From: Clostridiaceae bacterium | GTDB taxonomy: Bacteria; Bacillota; Clostridia; Oscillospirales; Acutalibacteraceae | Assembly: GCA_016292785.1 (NCBI GenBank) | Contig: JAEDFL010000017.1 | Location: 1-35,149, forward strand | DNA length: 35,149 bases | Direction: 5' to 3' | Shown: piece by piece, positions 1-7,930 of the stretch | Layout: each line of letters starts with the position of its first letter | How positions within the stretch are numbered: the first letter of the stretch is position 1 | Translations under genes and position numbers: made by a program | The notes under the pieces: generated by a model | What the model was told of the DNA's origin: nothing | Database searches by the model: none | The model's input: only the letters and a program-made list of their open reading frames with translations

Positions 1-1548
1 GAGGTCGCAAGCAAAAAATCTTTGAAAAAGCAGGGCAAATTCGTCGAGAAGGGTATTGACGAGGGCTGGAAAACAACTAAGGACGGTCAGTTTGCCTGCT
101 ACGGAATAACAAAATCGGAAATCACAAGCTGTTATATGTACAGCGTTGAAAATCAGAAAGCGGATACCGTTGCCGATTCTGTTGAGGAGTTCTTTCCTCC
201 GTCGGTCGGCAATACGGTCTATTTCACACGCAGGAGCGGCAGCGTTTATTCTCTCCACAGGGCGAAATACGGCGAAAACAGCGAGAATGTCGCAAGCGGT
301 ATCAGCCATGTGAAATACAGCGCCGATGATAACGACTGCGAAATCATTTACACTCAGGCTACGGGAAGCGGAACGGATGTCAATATTTATTCCGTCAAGG
401 AGCTTGAAGAGCCTGTCTGTATCTGCAAGGGCGTCAGCGAGGTTTACCTCAACGACTATTCCTACAACGGAAATCTTTATTATTTCACAAAGAACACTTC
501 AAACGTTAACTGGCAGGATTTTATTACCGATAATTACTATGAAAACGACCTGAAAATTCAGAGACCTGTTGAAAGCGACTACATGGTTGAAAAGGGCTTC
601 ATCTTCAAGAGAAAAGTGCTTGACACCACAAGATACAATGCGGCGCTTCATCAGTACGAGCTTAAAGCGATCAGGGACGAAATCAGAGAGGAGCTTAACA
701 AGCTTGATCTCGGACTTGCGGTTCGTGACGAATACACCTGCTTTGCTTACAGCAGAGGAAGCTCACACAGGCTTGCAACGGGCGTGACGCTGGAAAACAT
801 TGTCGAATTTGCCAAGGACGGAGATCCGAGACTGATTTTCAGGAAATCCGTTATCGGAATCGGAAACAGTATCACAATGGACGAGCTTGCCGAGATCACA
901 ACAAAATCGAACGTCCAGAAAGCGATGGACTATATCCGCAATGTTGTGCAGAACTCCTATGATGTCAGCGACAGCTGCTTCTATTCGTGGTATAACGGAA
1001 GCAGGGTGCTTGAATATGAGGTCAACGGCTATGACCTTGAGCGCACGGGCTTTGTGTTCTCGGACGGCGGCGAGCTTTATGCGGTTTCGGAAAGCGAGCT
1101 GTATTTCAATCAGCCCGAAAATTCCGAGATGAGCAGTAAGCGTCTTATCGACTCGAATGTGTCCGACTGTGTTTCCGTCGGAAGCTCGATGTATTATGAA
1201 AAGCTTGATGCAACGGGAACAAAGACTCTGTATAAATTCACACCCAAGGGTGGCAAGGCAGAGGTCTGCAAAAATCTGTATTCTTATTTTGCGGTCAGCG
1301 ATACGTTCGTTATCGTCCTCACAAGGCAGGACAATTCTGAAGATCTTATGTCCGTCGGAATTTATGACGGAAAAGGCTATGCGGTTGTTGACAGCGACCT
1401 GAGCCTGAATAATTTTATATACAGCGGACAGTCGTTTGCATATATCAAAAATTATAAGAGCGGAAGCGGTGAGCTTTACAGCTATTCGCTGACGAACGGA
1501 GCCGTCAAGTGCGGCGACGGTGTAACGCAAATTCTTTATTTCGGATAA
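1..1548 (+). CDS. Partial protein with beta-repeat-like C-terminal part, unknown function (5' end outside window)
   Basis: The reading frame is open from base 1 and ends at TAA 1546-1548, so about 515 residues are visible and the true start lies upstream. An in-frame TTG at 22 has no convincing ribosome site. I do not recognise the family. The sequence has many short beta-type segments of the form 'hydrophobic-Tyr-Phe-x-(Lys/Arg)', such as NTVYFTRRSG, GNLYYFTKNT and SSMYYEKLDA. This resembles the DUF5050/TolB-like propeller proteins of Clostridia that follow a zinc-ribbon or membrane anchor, which would lie upstream here. A charged, helix-like stretch lies roughly at residues 195-240 (ALHQYELKAIRDEIREEL). 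It is followed after 25 bases by the coiled-coil gene and is probably co-transcribed with it. The function is unknown and the propeller idea is only an inference. Confidence 0.75.
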   Translation, partial: EVASKKSLKKQGKFVEKGIDEGWKTTKDGQFACYGITKSEITSCYMYSVENQKADTVADSVEEFFPPSVGNTVYFTRRSGSVYSLHRAKYGENSENVASGISHVKYSADDNDCEIIYTQATGSGTDVNIYSVKELEEPVCICKGVSEVYLNDYSYNGNLYYFTKNTSNVNWQDFITDNYYENDLKIQRPVESDYMVEKGFIFKRKVLDTTRYNAALHQYELKAIRDEIREELNKLDLGLAVRDEYTCFAYSRGSSHRLATGVTLENIVEFAKDGDPRLIFRKSVIGIGNSITMDELAEITTKSNVQKAMDYIRNVVQNSYDVSDSCFYSWYNGSRVLEYEVNGYDLERTGFVFSDGGELYAVSESELYFNQPENSEMSSKRLIDSNVSDCVSVGSSMYYEKLDATGTKTLYKFTPKGGKAEVCKNLYSYFAVSDTFVIVLTRQDNSEDLMSVGIYDGKGYAVVDSDLSLNNFIYSGQSFAYIKNYKSGSGELYSYSLTNGAVKCGDGVTQILYFG

Positions 1549-1573
1549 TTCGGCGGAAAGGATGGTCACAGCT

Positions 1574-2059
1574 ATGAAAGAGGAAGTTCTTTTTAAAAAG
1601 ACTCCGTTCGGCGGATTTGACAGAGAATCGGTTATCAATTACATTCAACAGCTCAAAAAGACGCAGTTGGAATATAAAAATATAATATCGGACAAGGACA
1701 GACTTGTCAGAAATCTGACTGAGGAAAACACCGAGCTGAAGCATACTGCGGAAAGTCTTTCTTCCGAGCTTGAGGAACAAAGATTAAAGTGTGCCGAGGC
1801 TGAGGAGAGAGCGGAAAAGCTGAGCGAAAAATGCGACGAGCTTGAAAAGAAGGCGGCGGAGTCGGCTGATAAAAAAGCGGCTGAGGAAACGATAGAACGC
1901 TGTGACAAGCTTGTTGAGTCGGCTGAGGCTGCGGCGGCAAAGCTTCGCAAGAATGCTCAGTCACAGATTAAAAAAGCGGCGAAGAAGCTTGAAAAAGCAA
2001 AGTCCGATCCCGAAAAGGCGGAAAAAATTCTTCAGCAGCTTATCCAGGAGTTGAGTTAA
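1574..2059 (+). CDS. DivIVA-like coiled-coil protein
   Basis: About 161 residues. The N-terminus reads VLFKKTPFGGFDRESVINYI, which resembles the membrane-binding N-terminal segment of DivIVA/GpsB-type proteins: a hydrophobic/aromatic loop followed by a helix ending in 'V..YI..L'. The rest, from about residue 25 on, is almost wholly heptad-like and rich in Glu, Lys, Ala and Leu, as expected for a long coiled coil. I preferred ATG 1574 over ATG 1562 because the GGAAAGG at 1554-1560 touches the upstream ATG but sits 13 bases before the downstream one; the spacing is not ideal for either. The stop overlaps the next ATG by one base (TAATG), indicating translational coupling. DivIVA-type proteins mark poles or division sites. 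That role here is an inference from the family, and the match is weak beyond the first 25 residues. Confidence 0.7.
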   Translation: MKEEVLFKKTPFGGFDRESVINYIQQLKKTQLEYKNIISDKDRLVRNLTEENTELKHTAESLSSELEEQRLKCAEAEERAEKLSEKCDELEKKAAESADKKAAEETIERCDKLVESAEAAAAKLRKNAQSQIKKAAKKLEKAKSDPEKAEKILQQLIQELS

Positions 2060-2586
2060 TGGCAGAATATATATTGGACGCCTCCGAGCTTAAAGAGAAG
2101 GCGTCCGAGCTTCACGCAGGCGACAGGGTTATTCTTTCCGGAGTTGTCTATACTTCCCGTGACGCGGCTCACAAAAGAATAGTCAAGCTCATAGAGGAGG
2201 GCGGAGAGCTTCCTTTTGACCTTGACGGCGCTTGTATATATTACGCAGGACCTACGCCTGCGCCGAAAGGCTTGCCGATAGGCTCGTGCGGCCCGACAAC
2301 ATCGGGCAGAATGGATCCGTTTGCACCCCTGCTTCTTGACAGGGGATTGGCGGCGATGATCGGCAAGGGCGGCAGAGACAAGGCGGTCTGCGATGCGATT
2401 GTGCGGAACAAAGCGGTATATCTCTGCGCCGTCGGCGGTGCAGGTGCGCTTGCCGCAAGGTGTGTTAAGGAATGTAAGGAGATTGCCTTTTTCGATCTCG
2501 GATGTGAATCGGTCAAAAGGATCGTACTCGATAAATTCCCGCTGATAGTCGGCATTGACTGTCATTCGGGCAGCCTTTTCAAATGA
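2059..2586 (+). CDS. Class I (Fe-S) fumarase / tartrate dehydratase beta subunit
   Basis: A 175-residue protein matching the C-terminal (beta) half of Fe-S hydro-lyases. It has GDRVILSGVVYTSRDAAHKR near the N-terminus, IYYAGPTPA at about residues 61-69, the family hallmark GPTTSGRMDPF at about 78-88, the GKGG loop near 101, and an LGCESV segment toward the end. In two-subunit enzymes this part completes the active site of the 4Fe-4S-bearing alpha subunit, catalysing reversible hydration of fumarate (or dehydration of tartrate). Length is normal for a separate beta subunit. The alpha gene is not adjacent: the two upstream genes are unrelated. It may lie further upstream, outside the window. 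The start overlaps the preceding stop by one base. Whether the substrate is fumarate or tartrate cannot be told from the sequence. Confidence 0.9.
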   Translation: MAEYILDASELKEKASELHAGDRVILSGVVYTSRDAAHKRIVKLIEEGGELPFDLDGACIYYAGPTPAPKGLPIGSCGPTTSGRMDPFAPLLLDRGLAAMIGKGGRDKAVCDAIVRNKAVYLCAVGGAGALAARCVKECKEIAFFDLGCESVKRIVLDKFPLIVGIDCHSGSLFK

Positions 2587-2626
2587 AAATAACTATAATT
2601 TACATAATTACGGAGGTAAAAAAGTA

Positions 2627-3574
2627 ATGAAAGGAATCATTCTTGCAGGAGGATCGGGCACACGCCTTTATCCTTTGACAATGGTTACCAGTAAGCAGCT
2701 TTTGCCGGTTTATGACAAACCGATGATTTATTATCCGCTTTCAACCTTGATGCTTGCAGGCATCAGAGAAATCCTCATTATTTCAACACCGGACGATACC
2801 CCTAAGTTTGAACGTCTGCTCGGAACGGGACACCAGTTCGGTCTGAAGCTTTCCTATGCCGTTCAGGAGCATCCCGACGGACTTGCCCAGGCGTTCATCA
2901 TCGGCGAAAAATTCATCGGCAAGGACAGCGTCGCCATGGTGCTCGGCGACAACATTTTCTACGGAAGCGGTTTCGGTCATATGCTCAGGCAGGCGGCTCA
3001 GAACACAAACAGAGCTACGGTTTTCGGCTACTATGTTGACAATCCCGAGGCATTCGGCGTTGTTGAATTTGACAAGAGAGGCAAGCCGAAAAAGATTGTT
3101 GAAAAGCCGAAAGAGCCTAAGTCAAATTATGCAATCACCGGTCTATATTTCTACGACAACAGGGTTGTTGAGTATGCCAAGAGCCTTAAACCCTCGGCAA
3201 GGGGCGAGCTGGAGATAACGGATATCAACCAGATCTACCTTGAAAACGGCGACCTTGACATCAAGCTGATGGGCAGAGGCTTTGCATGGCTTGACACGGG
3301 AACGGTCGATTCCCTTATGGAGGCGGCAAACTTTATCCGCACGATAGAAAAGCTTCAGGGTATACAGATCTCCGCCCCGGAGGAGATCGCCTACAATATG
3401 CGCTGGATCTCCAAGAAAACTCTTATCGAGTCGGCACAGCAGTACGGCAAATCACCCTACGGCCAGCACCTTATGAGGGTTGCCGAGGGTAAGATCATGT
3501 ATTCGGAAAAGCAGGGCGAGCGTCCTCGCTGGGGTACGGAAAACGAGCCGCCGAATGCGACCGAAAAAATGTGA
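2627..3574 (+). CDS. rfbA: Glucose-1-phosphate thymidylyltransferase
   Basis: First step of dTDP-L-rhamnose synthesis: dTTP + glucose-1-phosphate to dTDP-glucose + PPi, in the cytoplasm. The N-terminus carries the nucleotidyltransferase signature GIILAGGSGTRLYPLT, followed by SKQLLPVYDKPMIYYPLS, both diagnostic of RfbA/RmlA. LGDNIFYG at about residues 108-115 holds the metal-binding Asp, and EKPKEPKSNYAITGLYFYD is the conserved central block. I chose ATG 2627 because GGAGGT at 2612-2617 sits nine bases upstream; the frame is open further upstream without a ribosome site. The protein is 315 residues, about 20 longer than typical, with a charged C-terminal tail. It opens a run of six closely spaced genes. 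rfbC and rfbD follow directly, but rfbB does not. Confidence 0.97.
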   Translation: MKGIILAGGSGTRLYPLTMVTSKQLLPVYDKPMIYYPLSTLMLAGIREILIISTPDDTPKFERLLGTGHQFGLKLSYAVQEHPDGLAQAFIIGEKFIGKDSVAMVLGDNIFYGSGFGHMLRQAAQNTNRATVFGYYVDNPEAFGVVEFDKRGKPKKIVEKPKEPKSNYAITGLYFYDNRVVEYAKSLKPSARGELEITDINQIYLENGDLDIKLMGRGFAWLDTGTVDSLMEAANFIRTIEKLQGIQISAPEEIAYNMRWISKKTLIESAQQYGKSPYGQHLMRVAEGKIMYSEKQGERPRWGTENEPPNATEKM

Positions 3575-3591
3575 GAAAGGGAATGACTTAA

Positions 3592-4143
3592 TTGAAAGCA
3601 TATGATACAGATATCAGCGGAGCAATAATAGTTAAACCCGATGTGTTCGGTGATAACCGAGGCTGGTTTATGGAGTCCTACTCCAAGAGAAAGCTTGCTG
3701 AGATAGGTATTGACGTTGATTTTGTTCAGGATAACAGATCTTTTTCTGCTGAAAAAGGAACTCTCAGGGGACTTCACTGTCAGGTAAATCCCACGGCGCA
3801 GAGCAAGCTTTTGACCTGCGTCAGAGGCGAGATTATGGACGTTGCGGTCGATATCCGTGAAGGCTCTCCGACCTATATGAAATGGACTTCCGTTATCCTC
3901 AGCGAAGAAAACAAGAAATCATTTTTTATTCCTAAGGGTTGCTTGCACGGCTTTGTTACCCTCACCGATAACGTTGAGGTTATGTATAAGGTCGATGAGT
4001 TTTACTGCCCAGAGGACGACAGGAGTATTCGCTTTGACGATCCCGAAATCGGAGTTGACTGGGGAATTGATACTCCCATACTCTCCAAGAAGGATATGTC
4101 TGCGCCGCTTTTGAAGGACAGCGACGTCAAATTTACCTTTTAA
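3592..4143 (+). CDS. rfbC: dTDP-4-dehydrorhamnose 3,5-epimerase
   Basis: Third step of the dTDP-rhamnose route: double epimerisation of dTDP-4-keto-6-deoxyglucose at C3 and C5. It is a 183-residue cupin. The active-site His is in GTLRGLHCQ (about residue 64), and the block EVMYKVDEFYCPEDD carries the conserved Tyr used as general acid. RGEIMDVAVDIR and PKGCLHGF are also family hallmarks. The start is TTG 3592 with AAAGGG about ten bases upstream; no better in-frame ATG exists. It lies 17 bases after rfbA and 27 before rfbD, consistent with one operon. Length is normal and no key residue is missing. Confidence 0.96.
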   Translation: MKAYDTDISGAIIVKPDVFGDNRGWFMESYSKRKLAEIGIDVDFVQDNRSFSAEKGTLRGLHCQVNPTAQSKLLTCVRGEIMDVAVDIREGSPTYMKWTSVILSEENKKSFFIPKGCLHGFVTLTDNVEVMYKVDEFYCPEDDRSIRFDDPEIGVDWGIDTPILSKKDMSAPLLKDSDVKFTF

Positions 4144-4170
4144 TGCGGCGGAAAGGAAAAGTCAAGAACT

Positions 4171-5016
4171 ATGAAAATACTTGTTACGGGCTATAACGGT
4201 CAGCTCGGCTACGATGTTGTTAAGGAGCTGAACTCCCGTTCTGTTGAATGCAGGGGAGTTGACAGGGAGGATTTTGACATTACCGACCGTGACGAAACCG
4301 TCGGATATATCTGCGACTATGCTCCCGATGCGGTAATTCACTGTGCGGCATATACCGCCGTGGACAGAGCCGAGGACGACGAAGAAAATTGCCGCAAGGT
4401 CAATGCCGACGGGACGGAGAACATCGCAGTTGCCTGCGAAAAGCTCAGGGCGAAAATGCTCTATGTAAGCACAGACTACGTTTACGGCGGCGACGGAGAA
4501 GCTCCCTTTGAAACGGACAGCCCGACAAATCCGAAAAATGTTTACGGCGTTACAAAGCTTGAGGGCGAGAAAGCCGTAATGAAATATATCGACAAATTTT
4601 TTATTGTCCGCACCTCGTGGGTGTTCGGAATCAACGGCAATAATTTTGTCAAAACGATGCTCAGGCTCGGTGACGAAAAGGAAAACCTGAATGTTGTCTG
4701 CGATCAGGTCGGCTCACCGACCTACACTCCGGATCTTGCAAGGCTTATCTGCGATCTGATCGTGACGGAGAAGTACGGAATATATCACGGAACCAACGAA
4801 AACTTCTGCTCATGGGCGGAGTTTGCGGCAGAGATAATGAAACTCGGCGGTAAAAAAACGGTTATCAATCCCGTTCCCTCGTCAGAGTATCCCACAAAAG
4901 CCGAAAGACCGCATAATTCAAGGCTCAGCAAAAAATGCCTTGACGAAGCAGGCATAAAAAGATTGCCGACATGGCAGGACGCATTGAAAAGATTTTTAAA
5001 AGAAATGAGTGGATAA
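4171..5016 (+). CDS. rfbD: dTDP-4-dehydrorhamnose reductase
   Basis: Last step of dTDP-L-rhamnose synthesis, an NAD(P)H-dependent reduction of dTDP-4-keto-rhamnose. It is a 281-residue SDR-type enzyme with a shortened nucleotide-binding loop GYNGQLGYDV at residues 7-16, DITD at about 38-41, and the block VIHCAAYTAVDRAEDD that is diagnostic of RfbD. The catalytic Thr/Tyr/Lys set is seen in YVSTDYVYGG and in the YxxxK motif of VYGVTKLEGEKAV. The start ATG 4171 has GGAAAGGAAAAG upstream. The product dTDP-rhamnose would feed a surface polysaccharide, and the next gene is a polyprenyl-phosphate-type glycosyltransferase. Confidence 0.97.
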   Translation: MKILVTGYNGQLGYDVVKELNSRSVECRGVDREDFDITDRDETVGYICDYAPDAVIHCAAYTAVDRAEDDEENCRKVNADGTENIAVACEKLRAKMLYVSTDYVYGGDGEAPFETDSPTNPKNVYGVTKLEGEKAVMKYIDKFFIVRTSWVFGINGNNFVKTMLRLGDEKENLNVVCDQVGSPTYTPDLARLICDLIVTEKYGIYHGTNENFCSWAEFAAEIMKLGGKKTVINPVPSSEYPTKAERPHNSRLSKKCLDEAGIKRLPTWQDALKRFLKEMSG

Positions 5017-5018
5017 TT

Positions 5019-5960
5019 GTGAAATTAACTCTTGTTGTACCGTGCTTTAACGAAGAGGAAAGCATAATCAATTTTTACAGCGAGGTCACTCGTGTATTCA
5101 AAGATAAGGTTGAAGACTACGAGCTGGTCTTTGTAAACGACGGCAGCCGTGATAAGACACCTGAACTGCTCAGAGCTATATATGAGAGGGCGGATAATGT
5201 CAAGGTTGTGAATTTCTCCCGCAACTTCGGCAAGGAGGCGGCGATCTATGCCGGCTTGAAGATGTCGGGCGGCGATTACACCTGCGTTATCGATGCCGAT
5301 CTTCAGCAGCGCCCCGAGGTCGTGCTCGAGATGAAAGAGATCCTTGACAGCAACGAGGATATCGACTGCGTAGCTGCTTATCAGGGCGAGCGCAAGGAGA
5401 GCAAGCTGCTCATTTTCTTCAAGGATAATTTCTATAAGATAATCAATAAAATGTCCGACGTGGAGCTTTATCCCGGCGCAAGCGATTTTCGCCTGATGCG
5501 CCGTCAGATGCTTGACTCGGTGCTTGAGATGTCGGAGTACAGCCGTTTTTCAAAGGGAATATTTTCCTTTGTCGGCTACAACACGAAGTACATTCCGTAC
5601 GAGGTTCAGGAACGTGCCGCAGGAAAGTCCAAGTGGTCGTTTATGAAGCTGTTCAGATATGCGATTGAGGGCATAGTCGGCTATTCAACGGTTCCGCTCA
5701 AGGCGGCTTCCTATGCGGGAATAGGTCTGATGGGAATTTCCGTACTTTATCTCATCATTGCGCTGATAGTCGGTGCTGTGGTTGGGGAAATCACAAGTGC
5801 CGTTGCGATAATCACGCTTTTGCTTTTCCTCGGCGGACTTAATTCCCTCTTCCTCGGAATTATCGGCGAATACCTTTCAAGAACGTATTTGCAGGTCAAA
5901 GACAGACCTATTTATATAGCCAAAGAAATTCTCAATTACGAAGATAAAGGAGAAGACTGA
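5019..5960 (+). CDS. Family 2 glycosyltransferase, DPM1/GtrB-like, with C-terminal membrane helices
   Basis: A 313-residue GT-A enzyme likely to transfer a sugar from an activated donor to polyprenyl phosphate at the inner membrane face. Visible motifs are VVPCFNEEESI (residues 5-15), VFVNDGSRDKTPELL, NFSRNFGKEAAIYAGL, and the metal-binding DADLQQRPEV. GKSKWSFMKLFRYAIEGI before the membrane part is typical of the GtrB/YkoT/ArnC group. Two hydrophobic helices follow at about residues 230-258 and 265-290, then the EYLSRTYLQVKDRPIYI tail. I chose GTG 5019, two bases past the rfbD stop; the upstream extension to 4971 would lie entirely within rfbD. The donor sugar and whether the product is a carrier-linked intermediate are not known. 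Clustering with rfb genes suggests a role in cell-wall polysaccharide decoration. Confidence 0.92.
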   Translation: MKLTLVVPCFNEEESIINFYSEVTRVFKDKVEDYELVFVNDGSRDKTPELLRAIYERADNVKVVNFSRNFGKEAAIYAGLKMSGGDYTCVIDADLQQRPEVVLEMKEILDSNEDIDCVAAYQGERKESKLLIFFKDNFYKIINKMSDVELYPGASDFRLMRRQMLDSVLEMSEYSRFSKGIFSFVGYNTKYIPYEVQERAAGKSKWSFMKLFRYAIEGIVGYSTVPLKAASYAGIGLMGISVLYLIIALIVGAVVGEITSAVAIITLLLFLGGLNSLFLGIIGEYLSRTYLQVKDRPIYIAKEILNYEDKGED

Positions 5961-6856
5961 TGAAGCATTACGAATCACTTATTATCGGACATATCACAAT
6001 GGATCATGACACCGATTATCTCGGAAACGAAACCAATGCAATCGGCGGAGCGGTTATTTATTCCTCTGCTTCCGCTTATGCTCTCGGTCACAAGGTTGCC
6101 GCATTGACGAAGATCAATCCTGCCGACAGCGAGAGACTTACATATTTTACAATCCCCAAGGAGGATATTTACTGCATTATGTCGGAGTCCTCCTGTACGA
6201 TGGATAATCAGTATTTCACCGCCGACAAGGAGCGCAGAAAATGTATGTGCATCAGCGTAGGCACTCCGTTCTCAATCGACGATATTCCCGAAGATGTTGA
6301 GGCGGATATCTACCACTTTGCAGGACTTGTTTACGGCGATTTTACGAACGAAATGATGATTGAAGCGTCAAAGAGGGGCAAGGTTGCCGTTGATGTTCAG
6401 GCACTTCTCCGCCATGTAAACCTTGAGGATCACACAATGTTTTTTGAGGACTGGAAAGAGAAGAAAGAGGTACTGCCTTACATTGATTTCCTCAAGACCG
6501 ATGCTGCCGAAGCGGAAATACTCACGGGACTTACCGACAGGTACGAGGCCGCAAAGCTGCTTTATTCATGGGGCGCAAAGGAAGTTGTAATCACGCACAA
6601 TACCGAGGTCATAGCCTATGACGGCAAGGACTTCTGCTCCGTTCCGATCCGTGCAAGAAACCTCAGCGGACGCACGGGACGAGGAGATACGACTTTCGCC
6701 GCATATATGACGGAAAGGCTCACCCACTCGATGAAGGACTCCCTGCTTTACGCAACCGCAACTGTTTCTAACAAGATGGAAATACCCGGACCTTTCAAGG
6801 CAACAAGAGCCGACGTTGAGAAATATATCGACGAGTTTTATTCGGATATAAAATGA
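5960..6856 (+). CDS. PfkB-family carbohydrate/nucleoside kinase
   Basis: A 298-residue ribokinase-fold protein. The N-terminal GG motif is in NAIGGAVIYSSASAYALGHK (about residues 25-44). The second PfkB signature is at about 232-248 as TGRGDTTFAAYMTERL, where Asp of GRGD is the expected catalytic base. Most family members read GAGD, so the Ala-to-Arg change is slightly unusual. DFLKTDAAEAEILTG is the conserved central substrate/ATP region. The start overlaps the glycosyltransferase stop by one base (TGATG), and its own stop overlaps the next ORF by four (ATGA), so translation is probably coupled through this part of the operon. The substrate is unknown; the polysaccharide setting suggests a sugar, but that is an inference. 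Confidence 0.87.
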   Translation: MKHYESLIIGHITMDHDTDYLGNETNAIGGAVIYSSASAYALGHKVAALTKINPADSERLTYFTIPKEDIYCIMSESSCTMDNQYFTADKERRKCMCISVGTPFSIDDIPEDVEADIYHFAGLVYGDFTNEMMIEASKRGKVAVDVQALLRHVNLEDHTMFFEDWKEKKEVLPYIDFLKTDAAEAEILTGLTDRYEAAKLLYSWGAKEVVITHNTEVIAYDGKDFCSVPIRARNLSGRTGRGDTTFAAYMTERLTHSMKDSLLYATATVSNKMEIPGPFKATRADVEKYIDEFYSDIK

Positions 6857-7899
6857 AAACCGACGGTGAATTGAGAGAAACTAACCTGATAAGAGCAAGG
6901 AAAGAACGGATATGGTACTGGGATACCGTGAAGTTCATAATGATTCAGTTGGTTGTGATCGGACATTTTGCCGAGCGGATAATGAGCTTTGACGATCCGA
7001 CATTCCTGTCAGTAAAGCTGTTTATCTATTCGTTTCATATGCCGATTTTCATATTTATCTTCGGTCTGTTCTTTAAAGAAAAGAATTTCCTTAGAAAAAT
7101 ATGGTTTTATATCATATCTGGCTATCTGCTTAAAGGTCTGCTGTGCCTTTCTTGGTGGGCAATAACGGGGAAAACCTCATTCCGACTGTTTTATGACAGC
7201 GGCGTTCCGTGGTTTATGTTCGTCCTCGCTTGGTACACGCTTATTGCGTGGCTGTTTAGAAAGGTTGACAAACGCATAGTCCTTGCAATTTCGTTTGTGA
7301 TTCCCTTGATTACGGGTTATTTCAGGGCGGTAAACGATTTTCTTTGCTTTTCAAGAATGTTTGTTTTTCTGCCGTTTTTCTGGCTCGGCACAATGATAAA
7401 TCCAAACGATCTGTTGGCGGCGATTAAAAAATACAGGAAATATCTTTTGATACCGTCTGCGTGCCTGATAGCGGTTTGGCTAACTGTCTGCATACTGAAA
7501 ATTCAGGATGTAAAAATTCTTATACACCTGTTTACGGGAAGAAACCCGTTTTCCTCTCAGACTAACGGCTTGGGCTTCTTATACAGAATCCTTACCTATG
7601 CGATATCTTTTTTGATCGGTGCGGCGATTTTGATTGTTGTGCCGCAGAGGAAAATCCCCGTTGCGTCGTATCTCGGAAGAAACACAGTCAATGTGTATTT
7701 CTGGCATTACACGTTTATTCTTATCATTCTGCGTTTTTTGAATACGGATACATTGATGAAATCGGTTTGGGGCACGGTACTTTTACTTCTGATCGCTGTT
7801 GCGCTGACACTTGTGCTGTCGCTCGATGTATTCAATTTCCCGTTGAAAAACATAAACAAATTTATAATGAATTTTAAAAAGAAAGACGGTCGATCGTGA
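6853..7899 (+). CDS. Acyltransferase-3 family membrane protein (polysaccharide O-acyltransferase-like)
   Basis: A 348-residue protein with about ten hydrophobic helices. The start RIWYWDTVKFIMIQLVVIGH matches the first helix of acyltransferase-3 proteins (OafA/WecH type), in which the Asp and the His of the IGHF segment (near residue 38) are conserved. The second helix FIYSFHMPIFIFIFGLFF is also typical. The C-terminal half has YLGRNTVNVYFWHYTFI, another family-like block. These proteins commonly move acetyl or other acyl groups onto surface sugars across the membrane. The gene overlaps the kinase stop by four bases and is last in the rhamnose operon. A hairpin follows immediately. The exact acyl donor and sugar target cannot be read from the sequence. 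Confidence 0.88.
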   Translation: MKTDGELRETNLIRARKERIWYWDTVKFIMIQLVVIGHFAERIMSFDDPTFLSVKLFIYSFHMPIFIFIFGLFFKEKNFLRKIWFYIISGYLLKGLLCLSWWAITGKTSFRLFYDSGVPWFMFVLAWYTLIAWLFRKVDKRIVLAISFVIPLITGYFRAVNDFLCFSRMFVFLPFFWLGTMINPNDLLAAIKKYRKYLLIPSACLIAVWLTVCILKIQDVKILIHLFTGRNPFSSQTNGLGFLYRILTYAISFLIGAAILIVVPQRKIPVASYLGRNTVNVYFWHYTFILIILRFLNTDTLMKSVWGTVLLLLIAVALTLVLSLDVFNFPLKNINKFIMNFKKKDGRS

Positions 7900-7912
7900 T
7901 GATCGGCCGTCT
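7876..7912 (-). terminator. Intrinsic terminator of the minus-strand dockerin/AIM24 operon
   Basis: A 12-bp inverted repeat (7884-7895 with 7901-7912, one G-T pair, five-base loop) overlaps the stop of the acyltransferase gene. Read on the minus strand it is followed by TTTCTTTTT, a good U-tract, so it fits as the terminator of the operon ending at 7931. On the plus strand the following bases are not T-rich, but the hairpin could still slow converging transcription. Confidence 0.75.
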
Positions 7913-7930
7913 GAACTTATATATTGTTGC

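Noticed and set aside
763..1638. Long minus-strand open frame (291 codons) opposite the first gene
   Set aside because: It mirrors the codon pattern of the plus-strand gene, has no ribosome site or recognisable motif, and runs across the gene end; it is a shadow frame.
2594..2599. TATAAT just upstream of rfbA as a promoter
   Set aside because: No -35 element lies at 16-18 bases; the only TTGACT (2555-2560) is 33 bases away and inside the fumarase gene. Transcription from upstream is as likely.
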